NCBI GenBank assembly: GCA_030015575.1
Contig: CM057344.1
Location: 598,122,410 to 598,186,409 of the forward strand
Source of the DNA: Agapanthus africanus
Taxonomy: Eukaryota > Streptophyta > Magnoliopsida > Asparagales > Amaryllidaceae
Direction of reading: 5' to 3'
DNA: 64,000 nt
This document shows positions 1 to 10,639 of this stretch, in pieces (the first letter of the stretch is position 1; each line of letters begins with the position of its first letter). Both the position numbers and the translations under genes were made by a program. The notes beneath the pieces were generated by a model. It saw only the letters and a list, made by a program, of their open reading frames with translations, ran no database searches and was not told where the DNA came from.

Positions 1-862
1 ATTTTTGCATCCATGACATGACAGTTTTTGATGTTTGGTTTCTATGATATTTATCATAAAAATGCCAAGATCAATATTTCTTGAAATTTAATTTGATTTT
101 CTAAAATCCCACGCATAGTATTCACGTGGGGTTTATCCATAGTTCTTATATATAATATATATCCATCTATTCCGTTTTTGACATTAAAAAGGACCTTAAT
201 TAATATGCAAGAAATCATTTTTAATTTTCAAGGATGAAGTCTTTCATCCATATTAATTAGTATTGCAATATAAATCTAGTCTCACCTTGAAATAATAATA
301 ATAATAGTAAGCATATGCCTTAGTTGACCCACATACATCGCATCCGGCTCTAAATCCTTTGATCTAGTCATCTGAAGTTGGGGGCAAAAGAAAATAATGA
401 TTCTTTTTCATTGGTCGTGATCTAATGTGCATAGGTGATGGTGAGATATGAAAATGAAAACAGACATAAAAAACAAAATATGGAAGAAAACAACTTGAAA
501 CATGTCCAAGAAAATATACATATCCGCCGAGTGTTACAAACAATTCAACTTAACTGATAGAAGAAGTTGTGGGCAATTAGAATTTTACATTTGAAAGAAA
601 CTTAAAGTTATTCAATGCATTTACCGGGGTCGTTTTCCCAGCACATATGCATAGAGAATCATGAGAGTTCTGCTTGAAGTTTTGCAGAATTTCTTATTTC
701 GAAAGTGATCTTATGGAGTATTCTTCATAGTGATTTTCCACGCTACCTTCATCATTATCCTCGTGCGATACTTTAGTTGACCAAGTGTTGTGATAGACTA
801 TTAATAAACAAGCATGCATTTCTCAACTTCTCCCAGATTGAGGGTAAAGATGTAAGAAGAAC
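1..862. other. AT-rich flank without a recognisable gene
   Basis: AT-rich sequence with no reading frame of useful length and no recognisable repeat family. Base composition changes sharply near 850-860, where the GC-rich putative LTR of element A begins. A short imperfect inverted repeat with arms around CCCACG and CGTGGG lies near 105-131, but nothing else supports a function. This may be host intergenic DNA or the eroded remains of another repeat. Confidence 0.6.
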
Positions 863-1619
863 TGACGCGGGTCAGATCCGCGTCAAGATGTTACCTTCCG
901 TTGATCTGACGATGGCGGCGATGGACGGCTGAGATTTGATCTGGAGGCTCGCTCCTGAAACGTGTGGATCTCAATGGGTTTGAGGTTGTTTGCGCCGAGC
1001 TACCTGCAAGGAAGTCTCGGGGTGGTTGTACCACCGAGGACCCTCCGACGGTCAAGTTAGAGAGGAAATCCGAGCAGAGTAACGACTTAGTGGAGTCAAA
1101 ATGGCTTACTTGAACCGTCTGCAGAAGGGGTTTATTTAGCGGTGGCAGTAGGCAAGGCAGGTGTGAGAATCACACCGGTCGTTACGCTCCCGACGTCACT
1201 CCTACGCGATGGGCGGGATCTCCCATTAATGGCAAGACAGGCTCGTTAATGGGGATCGTGATGGCGTGGAACGTGGGATGTGGCCGGTGGATATCTCACG
1301 CATGGCGAGATTCGCGAGATGGCGGTTGCGCCTGTGAGTGGTGCCGTTGGTCGGTCGATGAGACCGAGGAAGATGATCTCGGTGGGAGAGCTCGCGGACG
1401 AGCGGAAGAGTCGAGATATCTTGGTTCTGTGGTATTCCGGAGACGAGCTGTGAGGCCGAGGAGGCCAATTGTGCTGGGGGCTCGGAGATGAGCTAGCGCT
1501 TGTTTGTAGGACGGGCACATAAGTGGTCTGGTCGGCCACTGTAGGTCCTTTCTTGCATACCCTGAGACACGTCATCTGCCACGTGTCATGATTTGGGAGA
1601 TCACCGATATCGAGCGTCA
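863..1619 (-). repeat. Putative 3' LTR of element A
   Basis: The GC-rich block starts TGACGCGG and ends GAGCGTCA, so it has the TG...CA ends and near-inverted termini of an LTR. It is followed at once by a pyrimidine run that reads as a polypurine tract on the minus strand. The length is 757 bp. The partner LTR is outside the window, so identity and target duplication (left flank agaac, 858-862) cannot be checked. It contains one CACGTGTC site near 1580. The exact ends are my best reading. Confidence 0.55.
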
Positions 1620-1645
1620 TCATTAGCTCCCCACTCTCGTCCCGA
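1620..1645 (-). other. Polypurine tract of element A
   Basis: Read on the minus strand, this stretch just upstream of the putative LTR contains GAGAGTGGGGAGC, a purine-rich run of the type used to prime plus-strand DNA synthesis in LTR retrotransposons. Its position against the LTR edge supports the boundary at 1619. Confidence 0.5.
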
Positions 1646-1997
1646 CCAGCTGACGGGTCGGGTCGAGAGTGGTCTGCCGGGTCACCCGAGGTGAGCTCCT
1701 TTTCGAAGATATCGTCGGGCGTATCCCCGGGTAATCTGTTGTATATTCTGGACGATGCCAGCGAATCAAGGCGAGATCTTTGCATTAAAGAGAGTACACC
1801 GGATTGTGCGTACTTTCGCTGAAGTGACAGGCCACGTGTCGGGCGCTGGTTGGCTGACGCGACGGGCCGCAGACTGCCGGCGTCTGATGGGATACAGCCA
1901 GTGCGAGTGCGACAGGTGGAGGGATCGTGGTCGTCGAATGCGCTGGGTTCTTTTTGGTGGGAGTCGATTGTCACCGGTGGATGAGGACGCCGGTGGC

Positions 1998-2005
1998 TAT
2001 AAATA
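1998..2005 (+). promoter_or_regulatory. TATA box upstream of the antisense ORF of element A
   Basis: TATAAATA lies on the strand opposite to element A's own transcription, about 70 bases before the first part of the antisense ORF. A pyrimidine-rich stretch near 2030-2065 could hold the start site, and a CACGTGTC G-box-like site lies ~165 bp upstream near 1833. The layout suggests the antisense ORF has its own promoter. This is inferred from motif and position only. Confidence 0.45.
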
Positions 2006-2071
2006 GAGGCGAGGTCCGCTTCAGGGCCCATCTCTCTTCATATTTTCCTCGTTCTTGATCTTGTAAGCTCG

Positions 2072-3255
2072 TTGCTCCCCTCTTTAGGTTGGATCTTTGC
2101 GTTCCCGTGGACTTCTCCATCAGGTCAGATGTCTGCCTTTTCTTTTCTTCTGCTTCTTCTGCTTCTGAATCGAGCTTGCCTCTCCCTTTGGCAGGATAAA
2201 TTGATCGATCCAGGGCTCTTGGTTCCCTCGGTGCTCCGTCCCGAAGGGGGGCCGGCGGTACAGCCACGCCTCTGGCTGACCTGAGCCCCGCGCCAACTGT
2301 GCCGCCGGCGGTGGGGCCGTCTGCCTCGTCACGAGCTACCGATGATTGTCCCGGCAGCGGCCATAGGCATCCACGGGTTCCCGAGTCCCGGACGAGGGAT
2401 ACAGGAGAGGACGGGGACGGGGTTCTTCTTAAGAGGAAAAGGACGGCCTCTTGCGCGCCACCGTCAGAGATTCCTGAGGGGATTCCTGTCCAGGAGGGGG
2501 ACATCCGTTTCGTAGTCCCGTCCGGGATTTCCGTTGCCGCCGGCCTGCTTGCTGGTATGGAAGAGTCGGCCGGGGGCAAGATTCCGCGGGGTACTCTGAG
2601 GGCCCAAATGGCGGCTATAGCTCAGGAGGCGGTGCAGGTATGTACCCTCTTATGTATTATTTCGAGCGCCCTTTCTTTAGTTCGAGGGTCTTTAGGTCTC
2701 TTTGATGTTTTTCGTCAGGTCTTTCAGCGCTGCGCCCTCGTCACCCGCATGGAGGCCGAGGGGGCTCTCTCTGCTTCAAGGCCAGCGGGAGAGTCTTCTT
2801 CGGAGGTCGAGGCATTGAGACTTGACCTGCATCTGGAGAGGGAGAGGGCGGCCGTCCTTGAAACCCGATCGGCCGCCGCGGAGCTCGCCGTCTCAAAGTG
2901 TCGGGAGTCTCATCACCGCCTAAGTGAGTCCCACCGAGTCATCGAGGCGAAGTTGATGGAACTGGCCGATTGCTTTGCAGCCATGAAGAGGGCGAGGGAT
3001 GCCAGCAGGCGGGATTCCGAGGCGGCGCTTCAGGCGGCGAAGGTTGCCGAGATCCGGGTTAGGAAAGCGGTGACTGATTACAAGGGGTCGGATCAGTTTT
3101 TCGTCGACCTCGGCGGCCTCCGCCATTGCATGGAACAAAGCTCTTGATGCTGTCAAGGAGCAGTTTCCAGAGTTTGCCGATAGTGAGCTTCGTGCTCAGG
3201 TCCCACTTTCGGTGGTCATGCCTCCGGCCGACGGTGATGAGGGAGGTGAGGTCTA
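2072..3255 (+). pseudogene. Antisense extra ORF of element A, coiled-coil protein
   Basis: This extra ORF runs opposite to A's gag-pol and lies between the 3' repeats and the 3' LTR, where several Tat elements are known to carry additional ORFs. The readable protein has a low-complexity Pro/Ser/Arg-rich front and then a long charged stretch (about 2750-3080) rich in Glu, Ala, Arg and Leu that looks like a coiled coil. The end is acidic. A GT-AG intron is likely near 2637-2719 (GTATGT donor, pyrimidine-rich CAG acceptor). It lacks the plant mobile domain seen in element C's counterpart. It is broken in at least one place. The function of such ORFs is unknown. Confidence 0.55.
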
Positions 3256-3589
3256 GGCGGGGCTTGTGGCTCGAACTTTTTGGCTTTTCCTCCTCTCTTT
3301 TTTGTAAGCCTCCGGGTAGTTTGATAAGGCCGGGGATGCCACAATACCCTTGTAAAGACTTTGACTTTGTGAATAATGATTTTTTGCAGTCGTGTTTGCA
3401 CGCGTATTTTCCTTTTGTCGGCAACACTTGTATTTGCACAGTACTGCCTTTGTGTAATGTCGGTTCTTCGTCTAGCGATTACACGTCGAGTTGAATCTGT
3501 TCACTTGCCAAGTGTGCAAAGACCGGCAGTAAGACGGTATCTCCATGGCCCCGAAGTCAAGGTGGTGATCGCTCAGACATAGATTGACT
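3256..3589. other. Non-coding stretch after the antisense ORF
   Basis: No gene-like frame. The T-rich sequence is probably the 3' untranslated part of the plus-strand antisense ORF, fading into the repeat array. No clear polyadenylation signal was found. Confidence 0.4.
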
Positions 3590-5400
3590 GGATGCCTTTT
3601 GGTAAGGGCTTTGTTGCTTAGTCGTGTGATGGGCAGGAGGATGCCCACTGGGGATGCGCCGAGAAGGGTAGCTGCTCGGCTGCCTCTTGGTGAGGGCTTT
3701 GATCCTTAGCGCGGAAGGGGTCGTGAGTAGCTTACTAAAGATGGACCGAGAAGGGTTACTGCCCGGTGCCTCTTGGCGAGGGCTTTGATCTCTGGTGTGT
3801 TGGGATAGGGAGCTACCAGTCAGGGATAGCTGAGTAGGGTAGCCGCTCGGCTGCCTCTTGGTGAGGGCTTTGATCCTTAGCGCGGGTGGGGGCTGTAGGT
3901 GGCCTACTAAGGATGGGCCAAGCAGGATAGCCGCTCGGCTGCCGCTTGGCGAGAGCTTTGATCCCTAGTGTGTTGGGGTAGGGAGCTACCAGCCAGGGAT
4001 AATCGAGCAAAGGCAGGCTCGGTTGCCTCTTGCGAGGGCTTTTGATCCTTAAAGACCGTCCGGGAAGGGTTGCTGCCCGGTGCCTCTTGGCGAGGGCTTT
4101 GATCCCTGGTTTGTTGGGGTAGGGAGCTACCAGCCAGGGATAACCGAGCAAGGGCGGGCCCGGTTGCCTCTTGCAAGGGCTTTTGATCCTTAGCGCGGGA
4201 GGGGCCGTAAGTGGCCTACTAAGGATGGGCCGAGCAGGGTTACTGCTCGATGCCTCTTGGCGAGGGCTTTGATCCTTAAGGACGGGCCGGGCAGGGTTGT
4301 TGCCCAGTGCCTCTTGGCGAGGGCTTTGATCTCTGGCGTTGTGGGGTAGGGAACTACCAGCCAGGAAAAGCTGAGCAGGGTAGCCGCTCGGCTGCCTCTT
4401 GGCTAGGGCTTTGATCCATGGCGTTGCGAAGTAGGGAATCTACCAGCCAGGGATAGCCGAGCGGGGTAGCCGCTCAGCTGCCTCTTGATGAGGGCTTTGG
4501 TCCCTGGCGTTGTGGGGTAGGGGAGCTACCAGCCAGGGATAGCCGAGCAGGGCAGCCGCTCCGCTACCTCTTGGTAAGGGCTTTGACCCCTGGCGTTGCG
4601 GGGTAGGGGAGCTACCGGCCAGGGATAGCCGAGCAGGGTAGCCGCTCGGCTGCCTCTTGGTGAGGGCTTTGATCCCTGGCGTTGTAGGGCAGGGGAGGTA
4701 CCGGCCAGGGATAGCCAAGCAGGGTAGCCGCTCGGCTGCCTCTTGGTGAGGGCTTTGATCCCTGGTGTGTTGGGGTAGGGAGCTACCAGCCAGGGATAAC
4801 CGAGCAAGGGTGGGCCCGGTTGCCTCTTGCGAAGGCTTTTGATCCTTAAGGATGGCCGAGCAGGGTTGCTGCCTGGTGCCTCATGGCGAGGGCTTTGATC
4901 CCTAGTTTGTTGGGGTAGGTAGCTACCAGCCGGGGATAACCGAGCAAGGGCGGGCCCGGTTGCCTCTTACGAGGGCTTTTGATTCTTAAGGACGGGCCCA
5001 GCAGGGTTACTGCCCGGTGCCTCTTGGCGAGGGCTTTGATCCCTGGTTTGTTGGGGTAGGGAACTACCAGCCAGGGATAACCGAGTAAGGGCAGGCCCGG
5101 TTGCCTCTTGCGAGGGCTTTTGATCCTTAGCGCGGGAGGAGCCGTAAGTGGCCTGCTAAGAATGGGCCGAGCAGGAATACTGCCCGGTGCCTCTTGGCGA
5201 GGGCTTTGATCCCTGGTTTGTTGGGGTAGGGAACTACCAGCCAGGGATAGCCGAGTAGGGTAGCTGCTCGGCAGCCTCTTAGCGAAGGCTTTGATCCCTA
5301 GTGTTGTGGGGTAGGGGAGCTACCAGCCAGGGATAGTCGAGCGGGGTAGCCGCTCGGCTGCCTCTTAGTGAGGGCTTTGATCCCAAAGACAGAACTCCTC
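3590..5400. repeat. Tandem repeat array in the 3' region of element A, built from two alternating hairpins
   Basis: About 1.8 kb of diverged tandem copies of a mixed unit of roughly 70-110 bp, recognisable by phrases such as 'gcctcttggcgagggctttgat' split over the copies. Each unit holds up to two inverted repeats: a short one with loop GGTAG or GGTTA (for example 5338-5356, arms CGAGCGG and CCGCTCG) and a longer one (for example 4672-4712, arms ATCCCTGGC and GCCAGGGAT). Stems change between copies but stay paired. Hypervariable, repeat-filled 3' regions are known for Tat/Ogre elements. Reading frames through the array are by-products. Confidence 0.8.
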
Positions 5401-5510
5401 TTCTTGCCATGTTCTAACGTTCCCTTCTTGTTATTTGAATGGAAAGGACTTTTTAGAAAAATTTACATTGTTTTTGTGAAAGGGGTGGTACACATTCGTA
5501 GGTATTAATT

Positions 5511-5597
5511 TCACTGGTACAGCTTGAGCTTTTCGGCGTTGTAAGGCTGCGGAAACTTACGCCCGTCCGCGTCCTGTAAACGGTAGGCTCCGCCGGG
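5511..5597 (-). pseudogene. C-terminal end of element A pol (integrase tail)
   Basis: On the minus strand the last ~28 codons read PGGAYRLQDADGR and then PYNAEKLKLYQ, the usual ending of Tat-lineage integrase, which closes with a 'GAY.L...DG......WN...L..YY' pattern. The rest of the integrase domain is absent on this side, because the neighbouring chromovirus B block begins abruptly at 5598. Confidence 0.7.
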
Positions 5598-5729
5598 AAG
5601 ACACTCCAGGAGAATCCACTTGGCAAAGAGAAAATGAAATGCGTGCAAGATACCCTCACCTCTTTGTAAACTAGTCCTCAAATAAAAGTTGTAAATTTCG
5701 AGGAAGAAATTTTTGTAAGGAGGGTAGAT
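5598..5729 (+). other. End of a second chromovirus B copy, left of the shared LTR
   Basis: This stretch matches the last ~130 bases of B's internal region (14034-14163), including the chromodomain end, the 3' untranslated piece and the polypurine tract AAGGAGGGTAGAT, but lies before the 5' LTR. The order is therefore internal end, LTR, internal, LTR. It marks a tandem or recombined pair of which the left member is mostly deleted. Confidence 0.75.
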
Positions 5730-5847
5730 TGTAACAACTCCAATTTTTGTATACATAAAATTGATTTAAATTTGAAGTATACTTAGGGTATTTAATATTG
5801 CTGTTACCACTTTAAGTATTTATTTTCCCACAATAATTACAAGAAAG

Positions 5848-5925
5848 AGCTTGTAGCTCATTGGTAACACCTTGCACTGTTGAACCAAGCCACCAGAGTT
5901 CAAATCCCCTGCCCCACATTATTTT
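5848..5925 (+). other. tRNA-like segment with Pol III A and B boxes in the 5' LTR of B
   Basis: TAGCTCATTGG (5854-5864) fits the A box of a tRNA gene and GAGTTCAAATCC (5896-5907) the B box. The spacing is right for a tRNA, and T-runs follow downstream. The acceptor stem does not pair, so this is not a working tRNA gene. It looks like the head of a tRNA-derived SINE or a tRNA relic carried inside the LTR. The copy at 14281-14357 in the 3' LTR shows it was present before B inserted. Confidence 0.55.
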
Positions 5926-6298
5926 TATATTGTTTTTGTTTTAAATCGTTTGGAAGCCCAACAGTTCACATACAATAACTCCCAAAAGTTGAACTATACC
6001 TAAAAAAAACTAAATATACCAATGCTTACCCCACGAGACCCCCCACCACCGGCACCCCGATTCGGAGGAGTCGACCGGCGGACCGGCCGACTCGGGCCGG
6101 CGCCGCCGGCTGGACTCGGCCGGACGGCCGAGTCTCCAACATGAAAGTTGCGCCTCTTCGCCTTCCTAACCCCCCTGCACATTTTAAATTATTGGATCGG
6201 TTCCCGAGACTTAATTATCCCCTATTTACTACAATTTTTAATAATTATCTCACATTTTAAGAATTTTTTTAATTAAAAACCCTTCACCTAACCTACCC

Positions 6299-6306
6299 TA
6301 TAAATA
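6299..6306 (+). promoter_or_regulatory. TATA box of the B LTR
   Basis: TATAAATA is followed by a C/T-rich stretch (about 6307-6340), as expected for a Pol II LTR promoter. The same arrangement is kept in the 3' LTR at 14713-14720. Confidence 0.6.
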
Positions 6307-8067
6307 CACCCCCTACCCTCTACCCTCTCATCCCAAAATTTTGAGCCCGCTCTCTTAAAATCTTCTCAAGAGTTGTGTACTTTGAAAACAAGTTCGCGGC
6401 GAAGCTCCGACGAAATTCCGGCGGAAATTCCGGCGACGTTTTTAGGAACAACCGGCAACGAAGCAACGCCTTGGCAACCCCTTTAGTCCCCCCTCACTCC
6501 TTTGTATAGATCAAAACCCGTAAGTCCCATTCTATCTCTCTTTCTTATTCTCTAAAATACGAAATTACAAAACCCGACGGAATCGGAACAAATCCGATTT
6601 CCGATTCGGTTTTCTATAAAATTTTACTTCTCACCAATTCAATCATGCTTAAATATCTTATTGTTGACTATTAAACATTTAACAAATAATTTGAACAAGT
6701 TTTATCACATGAAATGATAGCCTTTACAATTTATCGTATTTTCACTTAAATACCACAAGATTTCGATTTCACATTTAACCCTCTTAACCTTGCTATATAT
6801 TTAAAGTAGAACACGAGATAATGACCTACCTCCACACACACGCAAATATAACCCTAAACGATATCATCAAAACTTGGAATACGATAAAACAATACTTTCA
6901 TTTAAATACCATATTCGTAATAAAACCATTTCTAAAAGTTTTAACTTTGATACACTTTTAAATAAATACCTCTTATTAGGAAAACACGATAAGTTGTAGA
7001 CATCGATCGTTTATCTAAACCTGACTTTGTGGTGTCTAGGCTAGGCAAGTGAGAAAGGTAACTTTAAAAGGCCCGTCTCATGGTGATTCGTGAGCGGATC
7101 CCTCCTTTCCTCATTTGTACTTACCTGGCCACAATTGGCGGTGAAGAGACGATTTGAGGCATCTAACGACTTATCGTTTAGACCATTTAAAAATAGGCTA
7201 GTTGACTTAGGAAATCCTAGAATCTAAAATACGGAAAATTGACATTTTTACAAATAAATACCTTTTACTTTATAAAACCGTTTTCTAAAGGATTTAGTAT
7301 TTTACAATTTTTGCAAAGCGCCGCTACAACCCATTTTTGGGGAACCCGTTCGGGATGGTGCGGATTATCGCACATCCTCGGGCTTAGTAGTGCGAGATTC
7401 AGACCTCCGCAAGGAGCATTCAATCTCGAAAGGTTTAAAATACGACATCTTAAGAAAATGAGATTTTTGGAATATAAAATATTTATTAAAATTATTTTTG
7501 TATAAATATATGTATATTTATCATTTAAATATCTATTTTATTATAATATAAATATTCCACCTTTTTCTAAATATCACAAGAATAAATTTTACATTAAAAT
7601 ACCATGAACTTCAAATAAATCAATATTATAGATAAATACCTTTATTTATAAAAAAAAAACTAGGATATTTTCACTAGAAATGTCACAATATAAAATCCAC
7701 CCTCATTACAACTTTAAAAACGATTAATAAATACTTGAGGTATATTTTGAAAAGTATATAAAAATATTTTCACATAAAACCCCCTCAAGTTTTATAAATT
7801 ACCCTAAGGACCCTAGCAATTATAAGACTTCGATTCACATTTCTGATTGTCTGACTCGGGCTTGAGTCTGATTAATCTGACTTGAATATGATTCAAGTCA
7901 ATCTATAATCTACAATATTCCAATTCAATATGAACACATGAATCTATGAATCCAATTATCAATTTATACAATTTGACTGAACCGAACCATGGATATATTC
8001 CTTTTACATGATTCTCAGTTATTCCATTTACATGACTCTACGGTTACAACCGTTTCCTGATATCATG

Positions 8068-8491
8068 GTTTCTGTCGGGACCCGGTTCATGCTCACGGAG
8101 CAAAGTGCCACACGGAACAAAGTGCCACGCCAAGTGTCGTGTTAAGTGGGCGGGGGCCACCTCTTGAATCCGTGGGGGCCACCTCTTGAGTCCGTGGGAC
8201 CCACTGTAGAACAATAGGGACTCTTCGGAATACATTCCGAAAGGGGGCAGATCTGTACTATAAATGGAATGATACCACTTTTCAATACAGAGGCGCCTTT
8301 TAAGTGAACCGGCACTACAGGAGCTTGAGAACTCCGTAGTTAAGCGTGCTCGAGCTAGGGAAGTTCTGGGATGGGTGACCTCCTGGGAAGTGGCCCCTGA
8401 CCGGGTCCGGTTCGTCCCGAAGGACAAAACCGTGCGGCTTCAGCCAGAGCGGCCAATACTCTCTGTATTGGGGGTGGGACGTGACAGTTTC
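8068..8491 (+). mobile_element. Cassandra-like solo LTR with target duplication
   Basis: A 414-bp insert (8073-8486) starting TGTCGGGACC and ending GGGACGTGACA is flanked by gtttc on both sides (8068-8072 and 8487-8491). The 3' LTR of B lacks it: there the sequence runs straight through near 16470. The core is 5S-rRNA-like, the hallmark of Cassandra terminal-repeat retrotransposons in miniature. TATAAAT near 8260 precedes it. No internal region or second LTR is present, so it is a solo LTR, at 414 bp a little longer than the usual family range. It encodes no protein. Confidence 0.8.
8305..8392 (+). other. 5S-rRNA-derived core of the Cassandra-like LTR
   Basis: From 8327 to 8391 the sequence closely follows the middle and 3' half of plant 5S rRNA: AGAACTCCGTAGTTAAGCG, then GGATGGGTGACCTCC, then TGGGAAGT. 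These cover the internal Pol III promoter parts (A box, C box). The 5' part is more diverged. It is a 5S-like sequence in a mobile element, not a 5S gene of the host array. Confidence 0.8.
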
Positions 8492-9237
8492 GGTCAGTCA
8501 GTCAATCAAGCTTACAATCAATACAATTAACAAGACAGCAATACAAACAAGATATCGCGGGGTTTAAGGGGTAGATTGGTACGGAAGGTGTTAAAGGTGG
8601 CACGAGGTGGTCAGATTAAGACACCTAACCTATATTCCGTTGATGTTGTACCGTGGCTTAACGGTTCCTTGTACATTCCGTTTGCCCTGGTCTCTAGCAT
8701 ATAGAGACCCCCCTCGTATACACTGGCATCCTTCTGTACCAAGCTACAAACAACAGCGTTAACACAACATTACAACAATAGTATACAACTTTGAAGGATA
8801 TCTTCTTATTCTATCTATTCTACTTTTCTCTTACCTTTGGGACTTACCGAGCGACCTGTTCGCTGACGACATTCTATTTCTTTCTTCTTTGAATGTCGTC
8901 AAGTGATTTGGACCCGGCAGAGATCGAGCCATCTGTAGAAAACTTGGAGCAATTTGCCGAAGACCCTGCACTTTAGTTTCATTGTACACTTTTCTTTTCA
9001 GTACATTTCATTTCCTGTTATGCCACTATTTAGGCATCTTTTATTTCAGTTATATTTCCTTTTCATGCATTGTACAAAAGAATGTTAATAAATAAAAGTT
9101 GCTGTTTTTATTATCTCCTGTCTCTTGTGTATTTATTTTATATTGCTTAGATATGCTTAGCGTATGTACTTCTGAGTATATACGTAGCGGACCTCATCGC
9201 GTCCCCTTCGCCGTACACTGGGAAGCGGGGCGTGACA

Positions 9238-9397
9238 AGTTTTGTTGGTGGCTCATGCAGGCCAGAGCTGTATGAATCCCTATCATGTAGTTCTGTTCTG
9301 CATGAACAACCTAAGCAATATAACACAAGAACCAGCAACTAAAACATTCTTTACAATTCATGTTCCTTGAATCTTGCAATTTCATATTCCTTGAATC
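9238..9397 (+). other. Leader of chromovirus B (primer-binding region)
   Basis: Non-coding leader between the LTR and gag. Chromoviruses of this clade normally have a site complementary to initiator Met-tRNA (TGGTATCAGAGC) a few bases after the LTR. Only a poor, interrupted match is visible here (TGGTGGC ... CCAGAGC), in keeping with an ageing copy. Confidence 0.4.
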
Positions 9398-10440
9398 TTG
9401 TCATTTCATGTACTTGAATCTGTCCTAACCCAAATTTTTTTCAGGGTTTTGGATTCCCCGAACAACACCAGCACCAATGTCAACAACACACCTCCAACTC
9501 CAGCACTACCTTTCACACCGGCTGTTCCTGCGCTACCCACCGAGCAAACAGTGCTACTTAAGGCGATCCGCAGCTTTCTTGAGGGACAGCAACAACTCCT
9601 GAACCGTCCCGAGACTGACGCACCGGGGGTAAAGCAATTCAGGGCTTTACATCCCAAGCAGTTCTCCGGAAAGGGAAGCCCACTTGAAGCTAAGGAATGG
9701 GCATAAAACATAGAAGATGATCTGGCGGCAGCACAAGTGCCATACATAGCTTGGGTCCATGTGGCGAAACTACAGCTCACGGACAATGCTCGCAACTGGT
9801 GGAAGGCGGAAGAAAGCCATCTTCTACAGCCTATTGAATGGAAGATTTTTCGCGAGAAGTTCGACGCGAATTACTTCCCTGTGACTGCCAGGTTTGCTAT
9901 GGAGCAACAGTTCATTCATCTACAACAAGGATCGATGTGGGACAAATCAGTAGATGAGTACGACGCTGAATTCACCATGCTAAGTAAGATATGTCACAAC
10001 AGTTCAATTTCTAAAATATCACATACTATACAGCTAACACGATCTTTAAACAGATTCACGGCACACTTGATACCGACGGACGAGATCAGAGCCCGTCGCT
10101 TTCAACAAGGTTTGGACACAGAGATTCAGGCTGCTCTAGCCACGAGAAAATTTCTGACTCATGAGGATGCTCTGGAAGCTGCCCGCAGTTATGAGACAGT
10201 GATAAAAGCAAGGGGCAGACCTCAGTCTGCAGGAGTCAAGCGCGCTGCCAAGCAGATGGCAGGTGGAGCCTCGTCCAGACCACCTTTTGTGCCAAGGTGA
10301 CCCGGAGTACCGAACTATCGTCCCAGCCCAGCCTTTTGTACCTACTGCAAGAGAGCTGGACATATTATGAAAGACTGCCGGCGAGTCAATCGTCTTTGCT
10401 TAGTCTGCGGCTCGGCTACTCATGATATCGGGTCTTGTCC
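9398..10440 (+). pseudogene. gag: Gag of chromovirus B
   Basis: Nucleocapsid-type Gag. A Pro/Thr-rich front is followed by the retrotransposon gag domain (about 9640-10200: FSGKGSPLEAKEW, then LTDNARNWWK and FREKFDANYFP). At the end are two CCHC zinc knuckles, about 10337-10440 (CTYCKRAGHIMKDC and CLVCGSATHDIGSC), which bind the genomic RNA. Double knuckles are usual for Tekay. The frame is broken in places. Confidence 0.8.
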
Positions 10441-10639
10441 CCAAAGGCAAAACCCAGTTGCTGCACCCAGGCCAGCAAACAATTACCCACAGCGTCCAGC
10501 CATCCAAGCACCCGCTCCAAGACTTGCACTACCTGCACCACCCAAAGGACCACAAGCTGCACCACCTCCTCGTCAGTTCCATCAAGCTCAAAAGAACGTT
10601 CTGAAGAATGCTCCTCAGGCCAGGAGGAATGTACCAAAG

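Larger units (their letters stand above)
5730..9237 (+). repeat. 5' LTR of chromovirus B
   Basis: Starts TGTAACAACTCC and ends GGGGCGTGACA. The length is 3508 bp, of which 414 bp are a younger solo-LTR insertion (8073-8486) plus its 5-bp target duplication. It aligns along its length with 14164-16906 plus 31512-31823. It carries a tRNA-like segment near 5848-5925, a TATA box at 6299, and a long AT-rich part from ~6600 to 8000. No gene is encoded; frames in it are chance. Confidence 0.85.

Noticed and set aside
105-131. Small inverted repeat in the left flank, possible hairpin RNA
   Set aside because: Only about nine pairs with wobble, no repeat or context; expected by chance in 860 bases.
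1246-2031. Long minus-strand frame over element A's LTR and leader
   Set aside because: GC-rich LTR sequence; no domain, low-complexity product, and it crosses the LTR boundary.
5848-5925. A functional tRNA gene
   Set aside because: The acceptor stem does not pair and the anticodon arm is irregular; it is part of both LTRs of B.
7239-7505. Similar 88-residue frames in both B LTRs (also at 15641-15907)
   Set aside because: AT-rich LTR sequence; similarity is explained by the LTR pair, with no start context or domain.
8327-8391. A functional 5S rRNA gene
   Set aside because: The 5' half is diverged, the ends are those of an LTR, and a 5-bp target duplication surrounds it.
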